Shown here piece by piece: positions 7,644 to 15,775 of a stretch of 64,000 nucleotides of DNA. The stretch covers positions 1-64,000 of the forward strand of contig JBJMPK010000122.1 of the NCBI GenBank assembly GCA_045803245.1, written 5' to 3'. The position numbers and the translations under genes were made by a program. Position 1 is the first letter of the stretch. The number at the start of each line of letters is the position of its first letter. The notes below the pieces were generated by a model. It did no database searches and was not told where the DNA came from. It saw nothing but the letters and a program-made list of their open reading frames with translations. Source of the stretch: CAVVWJ01 sp045803245 (GTDB lineage: Bacteria > Gemmatimonadota > Gemmatimonadetes > Gemmatimonadales > GWC2-71-9).

Positions 7644-9382
7644 CACCGCCGTCTCCTCGCGTAGGCCACGAATTCGTCCACCGGCCGCGCATTCAGAATA
7701 TCCTGTGCCGCCAGCCAGCCCTTTCTCGCCATCCCCACGCCGTACTCGACATAGCCCAGGCCGGCGACGTTGTGCGCGTCCGCGCCGATCGAGATGGCCA
7801 CCCCTTTGTCGCGCGCCTCGCGCAGCACGCGCCAGTCGAGATCGAGCCGGTGAGGGTCGGCATTGATCTCCAGCGCCACGCCGGTCTCAGCCGCCTTGTC
7901 GGTCACCGCCTCCAGGTCTATGGGATAGGGATCCCGCGAGAGCAGGAGCCGGCCGGTGGGATGGCCGATGATGGTGAGATGGGGATTGTCCATGGCGGCC
8001 AGCATACGTGCGGTCATCTCCCGCTCACCCATGTTGAACCGGCTGTGCACCGACGCGATCACGAAATCCAGCCGCTCGAGCACATGCGCGTCGTAATCGA
8101 CCCGGCCGTCCTGGAGGATGTCAGCCTCGATCCCCTTCAACACTCGAAAACCCTCGAGCCTCGCGTTCACCTCGTCGATCTCGTCGGCCTGCCGGGCCAG
8201 ATCATCGGCGCTAAGGCCACCGGCATAGGCTGCCGCCTGGCTGTGATCGGTGACGCCGAGGTAATCGTACCCCGCGGCCTTGCAGGCTAAAGCCAGCTCC
8301 TCGACCGTGCTGGATCCATCGGAGTAGCTGGTGTGGCAGTGCAGTAATCCCCGGACATCCTTCCTGTCCACCAGTTTGGGAAGCTGCCTGCGTTCGGCCG
8401 CCGCTACTTCGCCCCTGCCCTCGCGCAGTTCCGGCGGTATGAAGCTCAATCCCAGCGCCTCATAGAATGCATTCTCGTCGGGCGTGGGAACGAACTGGCT
8501 GCCGCGCCACAACGCCGCTCCGCTCAAGGCAAACCCGTTGCTGCCGGCGTAGGCGGCCAGCTCCCGTAGATGTCCCTCGCTTCCGGTGGCCTGAACCAGG
8601 ACGGCGCCGGCGTTGACCGGCGTCGTGGCGACAACCTGAGCGGTAGCCCCGCCGGCAAACCGGAGCGTCAGCCGGCGTTCATCCTGGCCGGCGAACTCGT
8701 GCACCCCAGGCAGCTGACTGAGCCGGCGAAACAAGTCCGCGGGGGAGGACTCCGCCACCAGGACGACGACGAGCTCCCGCACCACCTCGGACCGGCGCCG
8801 GACGTCGCCCGCAACGATCGCTCGGGTCACACCGGGCAACCTCTCCAGGGCCGCGCGCAGTCCCTCTGCCTCGTCCGCGGCGTGGTGGGAGAGCCGAAAC
8901 GCGCTCGCCTGGCGCAGGTAGGCGATAGACTTGAGCAAGTTCTCGGATGTTTTGGGGCCGAAACGGGGCAGCTTGGCCAATCGTCCGTCGTGCGCGGCGG
9001 CCTCCAGCTCGGGCAAGGTATCGATGCCGAGCACCTCGTGAATCTGGCGGATCTTGGCGACGCCCAATCCGGAGATCTCGAGCATTTCGACCAGTCCCGG
9101 CGGAATCTGCTCCCGGAGGTCTTCCAGCATGCTGGCCCTACCGGTGCCCACCAGCTCCTTGACGATCTGCAGCGTTGCCGGTCCGACTCCTTTGGCCGAC
9201 GCGAGCGAGCCGTCGTCCAGAGACTCGCGGAGATCACGGGGGAAGCCACTGATCGCTCGGGCCGCCGTCCTGAAAGCCCGAATGCGAAACGGATTCTCGT
9301 TCTTGAGCTCGAGAAATGCGGCGATCTGTTCCAGCACCTGGGCGACCGCCTTCTTGTCCATGTAGTCCTTTACGCTCTCCAT
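7643..9382 (-). CDS. polX: PolX-family protein: degenerate polymerase-beta domain plus PHP domain
   Basis: Protein of 579 residues with the bacterial PolX layout: helix-hairpin-helix repeats (about 1-160), polymerase-beta palm (about 185-320) and PHP phosphoesterase (about 345-579). The PHP metal ligands are present: HCHTSYSDG, GVTDHS, GIEADI, IASVHSR, IIGHP and GADAH. The palm is not intact. Where active PolX proteins have GSxRR followed by Asp-x-Asp, this one reads AGDVRRRSEVVRELVVVLV (191-209), and the third Asp position falls in GGATAQVV. Polymerase activity is therefore doubtful, while the PHP nuclease could still process DNA ends or abasic sites. ATG at 9382 overlaps the preceding stop as TGATG. 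Confidence 0.88.
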   Translation of the reverse strand: MESVKDYMDKKAVAQVLEQIAAFLELKNENPFRIRAFRTAARAISGFPRDLRESLDDGSLASAKGVGPATLQIVKELVGTGRASMLEDLREQIPPGLVEMLEISGLGVAKIRQIHEVLGIDTLPELEAAAHDGRLAKLPRFGPKTSENLLKSIAYLRQASAFRLSHHAADEAEGLRAALERLPGVTRAIVAGDVRRRSEVVRELVVVLVAESSPADLFRRLSQLPGVHEFAGQDERRLTLRFAGGATAQVVATTPVNAGAVLVQATGSEGHLRELAAYAGSNGFALSGAALWRGSQFVPTPDENAFYEALGLSFIPPELREGRGEVAAAERRQLPKLVDRKDVRGLLHCHTSYSDGSSTVEELALACKAAGYDYLGVTDHSQAAAYAGGLSADDLARQADEIDEVNARLEGFRVLKGIEADILQDGRVDYDAHVLERLDFVIASVHSRFNMGEREMTARMLAAMDNPHLTIIGHPTGRLLLSRDPYPIDLEAVTDKAAETGVALEINADPHRLDLDWRVLREARDKGVAISIGADAHNVAGLGYVEYGVGMARKGWLAAQDILNARPVDEFVAYARRRR

Positions 9383-10053
9383 CAACCGGCCTCCACCGCA
9401 GGCTCCTCCGCCAGCGCCCGGAGGCGCCAGCCGAGCTCGAGGAGCTCCTCCTCACCCGTGATCGAGAACAGTCCCGCCGCAGCGCCACCGGGCAATGCGG
9501 CTGAAAACAGGTTGCTGCCGTCGGCCCTGAGCAACGCGCTGGGCCGGTCTCCTGCTATCTCGACGACGCTGAAACCGGCCCGGTCGCGGTGCAGCCCAAA
9601 GATGCCAAGTACGTGGATGGCTCGACTGTCGGGCGAGTCGTAGATGAAGCATCCATCGAGTGGCTCCTGCGCTGCACCGGGGACGGCTTCGGCCCAGACG
9701 CGACGCTCCGGCATCCGGGCGTAAAAGGGCCGCTGTTCGGGTTGATCGCCGGCCGGTGGGGGACCCATCAGTTCCACCACTCGCTCTTGATCCACATCCA
9801 CTGTGCGACACCCGGAGTCCCAGAACAGGTAGCAGTGGTGTACCAGTGCCGCCAACTGATCGATTCCCTCGCCCAGCCCTTCGTCCGGCCGGAGCTCGCG
9901 CAGCAGCTCCACCACCTCCCGTATCATCAGGAAGGCATCCCGGTCGCGGGGATCCTGTCCCGCGCCGGTCAAGGCGGCTCGGATGCTCTGGAGACGGGGG
10001 CCGGCGCTGTCGCCGAAGACAAGATCGAACGGGGTAGGGCGAGGGGCTGACAT
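9382..10053 (-). CDS. Conserved hypothetical protein
   Basis: Unrecognised soluble protein of 223 residues, with no signal peptide or membrane segment. The N-terminal half is helical and acidic (REVVELLRELRPDEG). The middle has DGCFIYDSPDSRAIHVLGIFGLHRDRAGFSVVEIAG, and a C-terminal helix EEELLELGWRLRALAEE follows. It is the first gene of a tightly overlapping run with the polX-like gene and nth, joined by TGATG overlaps, so it is probably co-expressed with DNA-repair functions. No function is proposed. Confidence 0.6.
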   Translation of the reverse strand: MSAPRPTPFDLVFGDSAGPRLQSIRAALTGAGQDPRDRDAFLMIREVVELLRELRPDEGLGEGIDQLAALVHHCYLFWDSGCRTVDVDQERVVELMGPPPAGDQPEQRPFYARMPERRVWAEAVPGAAQEPLDGCFIYDSPDSRAIHVLGIFGLHRDRAGFSVVEIAGDRPSALLRADGSNLFSAALPGGAAAGLFSITGEEELLELGWRLRALAEEPAVEAG

Positions 10054-10070
10054 GGGTGGAATTTAGCGGA

Positions 10071-10147
10071 GTCGCGGGTCACGAGTCGCGAGCCGCCAAG
10101 TCCCTCTAAACCGCGCCGGGGAGCCCTTTGGTGTCGTGACTCGCGAC
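10071..10147. repeat. 14-bp inverted repeat, possible hairpin
   Basis: GTCGCGGGTCACGA (10071-10084) can pair with TCGTGACTCGCGAC (10134-10147), with one G-T pair, across a 49-base loop. It fills the gap between the alpha/beta hydrolase stop and the hypothetical gene ending the polX run. There is no T-run, so a terminator role is uncertain. Confidence 0.4.
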
Positions 10148-10160
10148 AATCGTCTCCCGA

Positions 10161-11033
10161 CTAGGTCGCCGGCAGAAACCCATCCATCAACCTCACAAAC
10201 TCATCGAATGCCTCCACATACGGCACATGTCCGCTGCGAGGCAGCAGCTGAAACTCCGCACCGAGCAGCTGGGCAAGCTGGCGGGTGGCGTCGACCGGAA
10301 TCACGTCCTCCTCGCCCTGGACGATCATGACCGGCAGGTGCAGGCGTGAAAGAGCCGGCCTGAGATCGTAGCCCTCCAGGCTGCCCCAGACCTCCTGCTG
10401 GGTCCGACCCGTCACTCGAAAGGGGGTGAGGTCGCGCGCTCGCGCTGGATCGTAGAAATACGGAGTGACCGAGAGGTCGAACTGGCGCCGGGCGTATTCA
10501 GCCGGATCGCGCTCTCGAAGCCCACTCTCGCGGAGCGCGGCGCGTTGCTGCTGGAGCTGGGGAGCAAGGTTTCGGGCCCCAAAGCGAGACTCGAATTCCC
10601 GCCTGGCCTCGGCCCACGCCGGTGCCGGCGAGACCAGCGCCAGGCGCGCGACCTGGCCGGGGAACTCAGTGGCGTAGAGCAGCGCCAGCAGCCCACCCCA
10701 GGAATAACCGGCCAAGGTGAGGCGCTCCAAACCCCATTGCCGCCGGAGCTCCTCGAGATCGGCCACGTGCTCGCGCCAACCCACGGGAGTATCGCGGGAG
10801 ACGGGAGACCGTCCCCCACCGCGCTGATCGTAGTAGATCAGCTCGCGGCCACGGGCCAGAGCATCGAAGCCCGGAAGCAGATAATCGTGGTGCGCGCCGG
10901 GGCCACCGTGCAATACCACCACCGGTGGCCCGCTGCCGATCCGCCGCTCGAAAATGCCGACTCCGCGCACCTCGAGGGTTTGGGTGCTTGGAATCAACTG
11001 ACGCGCGTGAATTCTGTTTCCCAACCTACTCAC
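10161..11033 (-). CDS. Alpha/beta hydrolase, proline-iminopeptidase-like
   Basis: Serine hydrolase of 290 residues. Visible motifs are the oxyanion-hole HGGPG, the nucleophile elbow GYSWGG with its Ser, the acid in QGEEDVIPVDA and the His in RSGHVPYVE. HGGPG together with YYDQRGGGRS is typical of the proline iminopeptidase/S33 group, which cleaves N-terminal proline from peptides, but many relatives are esterases or lactonases, so the substrate is open. There is no signal peptide, so it is cytoplasmic. Peptidase genes stand upstream on the same strand, which is compatible with peptide breakdown. Confidence 0.82.
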   Translation of the reverse strand: MSRLGNRIHARQLIPSTQTLEVRGVGIFERRIGSGPPVVVLHGGPGAHHDYLLPGFDALARGRELIYYDQRGGGRSPVSRDTPVGWREHVADLEELRRQWGLERLTLAGYSWGGLLALLYATEFPGQVARLALVSPAPAWAEARREFESRFGARNLAPQLQQQRAALRESGLRERDPAEYARRQFDLSVTPYFYDPARARDLTPFRVTGRTQQEVWGSLEGYDLRPALSRLHLPVMIVQGEEDVIPVDATRQLAQLLGAEFQLLPRSGHVPYVEAFDEFVRLMDGFLPAT

Positions 11034-11042
11034 CAGGTGGCC

Positions 11043-11143
11043 GCGAGCGGAGTTGGGCTGGACCCCGCAGGCTGAGTGTCAGGGGTAGGGTAGGGGGAAG
11101 TCGTACACTCGAAGCCGAAGGGGTCCAGCCCAACACTGCTCGC
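11043..11143. repeat. Long inverted repeat between hydrolase and GAF genes
   Basis: GTTGGGCTGGACCCC (11052-11066) is exactly complementary to GGGGTCCAGCCCAAC (11120-11134). With a few mismatches the arms extend to about 24 bp (11043-11066 and 11120-11143). The 53-base interior is purine-rich (AGGGGTAGGGTAGGGGG). It lies just 5' of the hydrolase start and 3' of the GAF gene. Confidence 0.6.
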
Positions 11144-11157
11144 CGGCGTGGGGTGAT

Positions 11158-11613
11158 TCACAACAAGATCGCCAGCGCATCGGCCACCCGCTTGACGGCG
11201 GACTCCTCCTCCGGCGAGAACGGGTCGGGCACATCGCTGTCGATGTCGATCTGGCCCAGGACCAGGCTCCCCCGGCGGATGAGCACCACCAGCTCGGAAC
11301 GGGTCCAGGCGTTGCACGCGAGGTAGTTCTCCACCGCCCGAACATCGGGGATGTTCTGATCTTCACCGCTGGCCACCGCGGTTCCGCAGACCCCCATTCC
11401 GACCGGGATCCGGGTATGGTCGGTTTCCCGCCCGTCGAAAGCCTCGAGCACCAGCTCGTTCCCGTGCAGCATGTAGAGGTACACCGAGGTGTACGGCGGG
11501 CCCGAGGCCCGGATCTTCTGGGCCGCGGTCCTGAGCACCCCCTGGCGGCCTTCCTCCCGGGCGAAAGCGCCGCGCAAGGCCGCAATGACGCGATCGCTGT
11601 CGAGCACCGGCAT
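11158..11613 (-). CDS. msrC: GAF-domain free-methionine-(R)-sulfoxide reductase
   Basis: Single GAF domain of 151 residues that reduces free Met-(R)-sulfoxide with thioredoxin-type electron donors. The signature of the fRMsr group is readable: VGMGVCGTAVASGE, then IPDVRAVENYLACN, then RSELVVLIRRG and GQIDIDSDVPDPFS. The Cys residues in GVCG and LACN correspond to conserved redox cysteines of the group. It is cytoplasmic. The secreted M28-PDZ peptidase gene ends three bases upstream, so the two are co-transcribed. A plain ligand-binding GAF protein is the alternative. Confidence 0.75.
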   Translation of the reverse strand: MPVLDSDRVIAALRGAFAREEGRQGVLRTAAQKIRASGPPYTSVYLYMLHGNELVLEAFDGRETDHTRIPVGMGVCGTAVASGEDQNIPDVRAVENYLACNAWTRSELVVLIRRGSLVLGQIDIDSDVPDPFSPEEESAVKRVADALAILL

Positions 11614-11616
11614 GGC

Positions 11617-12891
11617 TCAGCCGCCGCGAATTCCGAGAGTGGCACGCAACGTCGTGACCGTCGCGCCGCGTCGCACCAGAATTTCCACGGTCTCGCCGGG
11701 GCGGTGGCTCCGCAGCGCGTCGGTCATCGCTTGCAGGTCGGGTGTTTCCCTGGTGCCGATGCGGGTGATGATGTCATCCCCCCTGAGTCCCGCTCGTTCC
11801 GCCGGGCTCCCCGCTCTGACCCCCACCAGGCGTACCCCTCCGGGCGTCCCAGCCAGATCGGGAACCGTTCCCAGATAGGCGCCATAACCGGGACTCGGCG
11901 TCGGGGCGGCGGTCTGCGTCGGTAGCGGGGCGGGAAGATCTTGAAAGGTGAGCGGATGGGGGCGGTTGGCCAGCGCCGTCACCAGTCCGAGGGTGAAATC
12001 GGAGACCCGCTTCAGCCCGTCCAGATTGATCTTCTGCCAGTCATCCGTGGTCCGGTGGTAGTCCTCGTGCAGGTCGGTGAACAGATGGAGCACCGGGCGT
12101 TTGGCCGCATAAAACGAAGACTGGTCGCTGGGCCCGTATCCGTCGCCTTGAGCCTTGAGGTCGAAGCCGGCGTACCAATTGAGCGAGTCGAGCAGCGGGG
12201 GGAACTCCTTCGCACTCCGGGCGCCGTACACGATCAGACGGCCATTCCGGAGCCGGCCGACCATGTCGAGGTTCACCATGGCGAGAGTTCCGGCCACGGG
12301 ATAGATCGGCTCTTTCACGTAATAGGCCGAGCCCAGCAGGCCGAGCTCTTCCCCGCTGAAAGCGATGAACACCACGGTCCGGGCGGGAGGTGAGACCGCC
12401 AGCCATGCCGCGACCTGAATCAAGGCGGCAACACCGGAGGCGTTGTCATCCGCACCATTGTGAACCCTACCGGTGCTGTCCGGATCCAGGCTGCCGAACC
12501 CGCCCAGGCCCAGGTGATCGTAGTGCGCGCCGAGGACGACGGTCTGATTGCGCAAGACCGGATCACGCCCGGGGAGAATTCCGATCACGTTTTTCCCGGT
12601 GACCCCGCCCGACTTCGCTTGCCTCCCCGCCGGTGCCTCGGGTCCAACGCTGAACGATTGGAACCATCCGCCGGCCGCGGGCTGCAGCCCAACCTCCGAG
12701 AACCGGCGAGCCAGATACGCGGCTGACGAGTCGGCGCCGGGAGAGCCGGTGACGCGGCCCTGGAGCCGGTCGTCGCTGAGAAACTTGATATCGTCGAGCA
12801 AACGCGGCGGCTGAATGACCCGCTGCGCCTCGAGCCGCCCGGCGACAGAGGTCAGGGTGAGTAAGAGGCAGAGCTGCGAGAGGCGGGTCAT
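11617..12891 (-). CDS. Secreted M28-family aminopeptidase with C-terminal PDZ domain
   Basis: Exported zinc aminopeptidase of 424 residues. Signal peptide MTRLSQLCLLLTLTSVAGRLEA; M28 core with VLGAHYDHLG, HNGADDNASGVAAL and AFSGEELGLLGS, plus NLDMVG and a late His in HRTTDDW. A Pro/Thr linker leads to a C-terminal PDZ domain (about 330-424: GVRAGSPAERAGLRGDDIITRIG), which probably binds peptide ends or partners. ATG at 12891 was chosen because the signal peptide begins there; the frame upstream is only antisense to the M42 gene. It lies in a run of peptide-degrading genes. Confidence 0.92.
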   Translation of the reverse strand: MTRLSQLCLLLTLTSVAGRLEAQRVIQPPRLLDDIKFLSDDRLQGRVTGSPGADSSAAYLARRFSEVGLQPAAGGWFQSFSVGPEAPAGRQAKSGGVTGKNVIGILPGRDPVLRNQTVVLGAHYDHLGLGGFGSLDPDSTGRVHNGADDNASGVAALIQVAAWLAVSPPARTVVFIAFSGEELGLLGSAYYVKEPIYPVAGTLAMVNLDMVGRLRNGRLIVYGARSAKEFPPLLDSLNWYAGFDLKAQGDGYGPSDQSSFYAAKRPVLHLFTDLHEDYHRTTDDWQKINLDGLKRVSDFTLGLVTALANRPHPLTFQDLPAPLPTQTAAPTPSPGYGAYLGTVPDLAGTPGGVRLVGVRAGSPAERAGLRGDDIITRIGTRETPDLQAMTDALRSHRPGETVEILVRRGATVTTLRATLGIRGG

Positions 12892-12914
12892 TGGTTCGAG
12901 GAAAGATAAATCCG

Positions 12915-13982
12915 CTAGCGGGGCACGAAGCTGGTTGTGGGTGTCAGCCGGCCCACAAAGGCAGCGAGCAGGCGGGCAGTGCGATCGAGGTCGTCCAGCG
13001 CCACCATCTCGTTGGGGCTGTGCATGTACCGGTTCGGGACCGACACCAGCGCCGTGGCCACCCCGCGGTGCGCGTTGAAGATGGCCTCGGCATCGGTGTG
13101 GGTATCGCGGGAAGCAGCCTCGATGCTGTAAGGGATCTTCTCCGCCTCCGCCGTCTCCACCAGTATATCGAAGACCAGCTCGCTCACCGATGCGCCGCGC
13201 GAGAGGACGGGCCCTCCGCCCAGTCGGTAATCTCCGTGCTTGCGCTTCTCGATGCCGGGATAGTCGGTTGCGTGGGTCACGTCGATCACGATGGCCACGT
13301 CGGGCTCCAGCCGATTGGCCGAAGTCCGGGCACCGCCTCCGGTCGAGGCGATCTCCTCCCGAGTGGTAGCCACCGCGGTCACCGACGCACCCGGACGGCT
13401 GCCCGACAACAGCCGCAGCGTCTCGAGCACCACGAATGCGCCGATCCGGTTGTCGATACTCCGGCTGACCAGCCGCCCGTTGGGAAACTCCAGCACTCCG
13501 GCGGCCAGCACGCCCGGGTCTCCGATGCGGACCCTGCCCGCCGCTTCCGCCCGGGTCGCGGCACCGATGTCGATCCAGAGCTCCTCCACCTTGGAGACCT
13601 TCTCCCGCTCTTCCCGCTCCATCACATGGATCGCTTTCTTTCCCACCACGCCGCTGACCTGCCCCAGCTTGCCCAGCAGAACGACTCTCTGCCCCACGAA
13701 CACCTGGTGATCCCACCCGCCGATCGTGTCGAAACTGAGAAAGCCCTCGTCGTCGATGTGGGTGATCATCACCCCGATCTCGTCGATGTGGCCGGCCAGC
13801 ATCAGCCTGGGCGAGCCTCCGGGATTGATGGTGGCGAAGGAGTTGCCCGCCACGTCCGCCTCGACCGAGTCGCAAAACCGTTCGGCTTCGGCCCGCCAGA
13901 TCCTGCCGGCCGCTGCCTCGAAGGACGACGGCCCCGGGGTATCCAGCAAAAGCTTCAGAAATTTCAGCGACTCAGGAGTCAT
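12915..13982 (-). CDS. M42-family metallo-aminopeptidase
   Basis: Cytoplasmic di-metal aminopeptidase of 355 residues (FrvX/glutamyl aminopeptidase/TET group). Metal and catalytic motifs are in order: LAGHIDEIGVM, SRSIDNRIGAF, TTREEIASTGG (catalytic Glu pair), IDVTHATD, RDTHTDAEAI and RYMHSPNEM. M42 enzymes form large self-compartmentalised particles that trim peptides, so this would finish degradation of imported peptides. ATG at 13982 overlaps the GNAT stop as ATGA. The M28-PDZ gene follows after 23 bases. Confidence 0.92.
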   Translation of the reverse strand: MTPESLKFLKLLLDTPGPSSFEAAAGRIWRAEAERFCDSVEADVAGNSFATINPGGSPRLMLAGHIDEIGVMITHIDDEGFLSFDTIGGWDHQVFVGQRVVLLGKLGQVSGVVGKKAIHVMEREEREKVSKVEELWIDIGAATRAEAAGRVRIGDPGVLAAGVLEFPNGRLVSRSIDNRIGAFVVLETLRLLSGSRPGASVTAVATTREEIASTGGGARTSANRLEPDVAIVIDVTHATDYPGIEKRKHGDYRLGGGPVLSRGASVSELVFDILVETAEAEKIPYSIEAASRDTHTDAEAIFNAHRGVATALVSVPNRYMHSPNEMVALDDLDRTARLLAAFVGRLTPTTSFVPR

Positions 13983-14476
13983 GGTGAGGATCGATCCAGT
14001 TCCAGTTCCAGAAACACTGCCCCCTCGACCGGGTTCGCGGTATACGGCGCAATTTCCCGGAACCCCAGCCGCCGGTACAGCTCCAGTGCTGGGCCCATCG
14101 AGGGAAGGCTGTCCAGCCGCATTGTGTGATAACCGGCGGCGCGGGCCTCATCGATGATTCGGCGGGCGAGCAGACCTCCGATGCCAAGACTCCGGTAGGG
14201 AAGACGAACATACAGCCGCTTCATCTCGCAGACCCCGGGCGCTAACGGCCGTAGCGCTACACAGCCGGCCAGTTGGCCATCCGAGCGGGCGAGCAGCAGC
14301 CGGCCTAGCGGTGGCGCATAGTTGCCGGGGAGGCCGGCGAGCTCCTGATCGAAAGACTGGAAGCACAGGTCGACGCCGAGTGCTGCCGCGTACTCCGTGA
14401 AGAGGCCGCGCGCCTGCTCCACTCCGTTTCCATCCGATGCTTCTACGAGAGCGACGACTGTACCGGAGGCGCCCAC
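13979..14476 (-). CDS. GNAT-family N-acetyltransferase
   Basis: Protein of 165 residues with the acetyl-CoA-binding GNAT core: MKRLYVRLPYRSLGIGGLLARRIIDEA (motif A), then YHTMRLDSLPSMGPALELYRRLGFREI (motif B). Target unknown. The start is inferred: GTG at 14476 opens the first beta strand (GTVVALVEA) and overlaps the upstream BtuF-like gene by 34 bases. A GTG at 14422 would remove that strand. The frame upstream is antisense-like. It is coupled to the M42 gene by ATGA. Confidence 0.82.
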   Translation of the reverse strand: MGASGTVVALVEASDGNGVEQARGLFTEYAAALGVDLCFQSFDQELAGLPGNYAPPLGRLLLARSDGQLAGCVALRPLAPGVCEMKRLYVRLPYRSLGIGGLLARRIIDEARAAGYHTMRLDSLPSMGPALELYRRLGFREIAPYTANPVEGAVFLELELDRSSP

Positions 14477-15348
14477 TTCTCGATCTTTCCGGCCCACGGC
14501 TGGTCTCCAATGGCGCTGTGGATCAGCCTGGCACCGTCCACCACTCTTGGCCCCGCGCGAGAGGTAAAGCTGTTGCCGTCGATGATCCAGGTCGGAACTC
14601 GGCTCATCAGCTCGAGGCCTTCGGGGTCTTCCAATGTGCTCAGCTCGCGGCGGATCCGCTCGACCCCGAACCCGCAGAGCATGACGATGAGACAGTCCGG
14701 TTCGAGACGGTGCAGATCGCGCCATTCGCGCCGGAACGAGTGGCTCCCAGGGCGGGCCCCGACGTCTTCCCCGCCGGCGGCTTCCACCAGCTCCGGTACC
14801 CAGTGGCCGGCGACGTAGAGGGGGTCCAGCCACTCGATACAAGCCACCCGTGCGCGAGCTCCGTGGCGCTGGCTGCGAAGCCTCTGAAGGCGGCTCTCGA
14901 GACCCAGAACCAGCTCTTCCGCTTCGTCCCCGAGCTCGAGTGCGGCACCCACCGCATAGATATCACTCCAGATGCCGTCGAGGTTGCGCCCCACCAGCGA
15001 GAGCACCTCAGGGGCAGACGCCATGCTGCCGGCTAGTCGATACACCTGTCCATCGGAAACGGCGCACACGTCGCAGAGGCCCTGCGTGATGATGAGATCG
15101 GGCCTGAGCGCTTGCAGCTGCCCGGCATCGATCCCGATGACAGGCTTGCCCGACGCACTGAGCCGCCGAACGTCGGCGTCGATTGCCGCTCCCGACATCC
15201 GGGAGTCCACCGGCGTCGCGGTAACTCGAGGGAGCCATTGCACCGACGGAGGGTAGTCACACTCATGCGAGATCCCCACCAGGTATTCCGCGCCTCCCAG
15301 TGCCGCGACGATTTCGGTTGCTGCCGGCAGCAAAGTGACGACCCGCAT
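14443..15348 (-). CDS. BtuF/TroA-fold cobalamin-binding-like protein
   Basis: Protein of 301 residues of the class III periplasmic-binding fold: MRVVTLLPAATEIVAALGG at the start, the motif GISHECDYP, then PDLIITQGLCDVCAV and PDCLIVMLCGFG. Relatives are annotated as cobalamin-binding or Fe(III)-siderophore-binding proteins. Unlike true BtuF it has no signal peptide, so it may act in the cytoplasm, and no BtuCD permease or ATPase is nearby. It begins one base after the preceding gene's stop in the OPT operon. MetH at 27350 is B12-dependent, but a link is speculative. Confidence 0.75.
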   Translation of the reverse strand: MRVVTLLPAATEIVAALGGAEYLVGISHECDYPPSVQWLPRVTATPVDSRMSGAAIDADVRRLSASGKPVIGIDAGQLQALRPDLIITQGLCDVCAVSDGQVYRLAGSMASAPEVLSLVGRNLDGIWSDIYAVGAALELGDEAEELVLGLESRLQRLRSQRHGARARVACIEWLDPLYVAGHWVPELVEAAGGEDVGARPGSHSFRREWRDLHRLEPDCLIVMLCGFGVERIRRELSTLEDPEGLELMSRVPTWIIDGNSFTSRAGPRVVDGARLIHSAIGDQPWAGKIEKWAPPVQSSLS

Positions 15349-15349
15349 C

Positions 15350-15775
15350 TCAGTCCTCGGTAAGCCGGCTGGGCCGGTAGTTCACGAACAGGAGCAGTCC
15401 GGTGAAGGGCGCGATGAGGGTGCGGAAATCATGGGTCAGCAGATACGCCGCGGTACCCAGGATGGCCGGTGCCTCGACCAGGGCCCATATGCGCACTGCG
15501 GTGCCGAAATTGGCCCGCCACCAGTCGTCCTGGGAGCTGCCGGATTGGGGTGGGGAAAGACGGCTCGCGGTATACATCGCGGCACCGAACAGCACGGCGC
15601 TCATCAGAAAGAGTCCCAGGTAAAGCACCTTGCGCTCGGGCACCACGGATACCGGCAGGGAGATCCGGGTTCCCACATACCACGATACCGCCCAAAACAT
15701 CATCAGGCCTAGCACCAGCGCGGCGTGAATGATCCGGGCACTGATGGCCGGTGAAACCGGAGCCGCCGGAGGCAT
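15350..15775 (-). CDS. Four-helix membrane protein of unknown function
   Basis: Protein of 141 residues with about four hydrophobic segments (IIHAALVLGLMMFWAVSWYV, VLYLGLFLMSAVLFGAAMY, IWALVEAPAILGTAAYLL, LIAPFTGLLLFV). I do not recognise a family. It is translationally coupled to the OPT transporter (TAATG overlap) and followed after one base by the BtuF-like gene, which suggests a common role in uptake. Confidence 0.65.
   Translation of the reverse strand: MPPAAPVSPAISARIIHAALVLGLMMFWAVSWYVGTRISLPVSVVPERKVLYLGLFLMSAVLFGAAMYTASRLSPPQSGSSQDDWWRANFGTAVRIWALVEAPAILGTAAYLLTHDFRTLIAPFTGLLLFVNYRPSRLTED

Noticed and set aside
12892..13875. N-terminal extension of the M28-PDZ gene
   Set aside because: The signal peptide starts at 12891; the extension overlaps the M42 gene and is Arg/Gly-rich noise.
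12891..14129. Long plus-strand open frame opposite the M42 peptidase
   Set aside because: The M42 gene is well supported on the other strand; the frame has no start signal or family motif.
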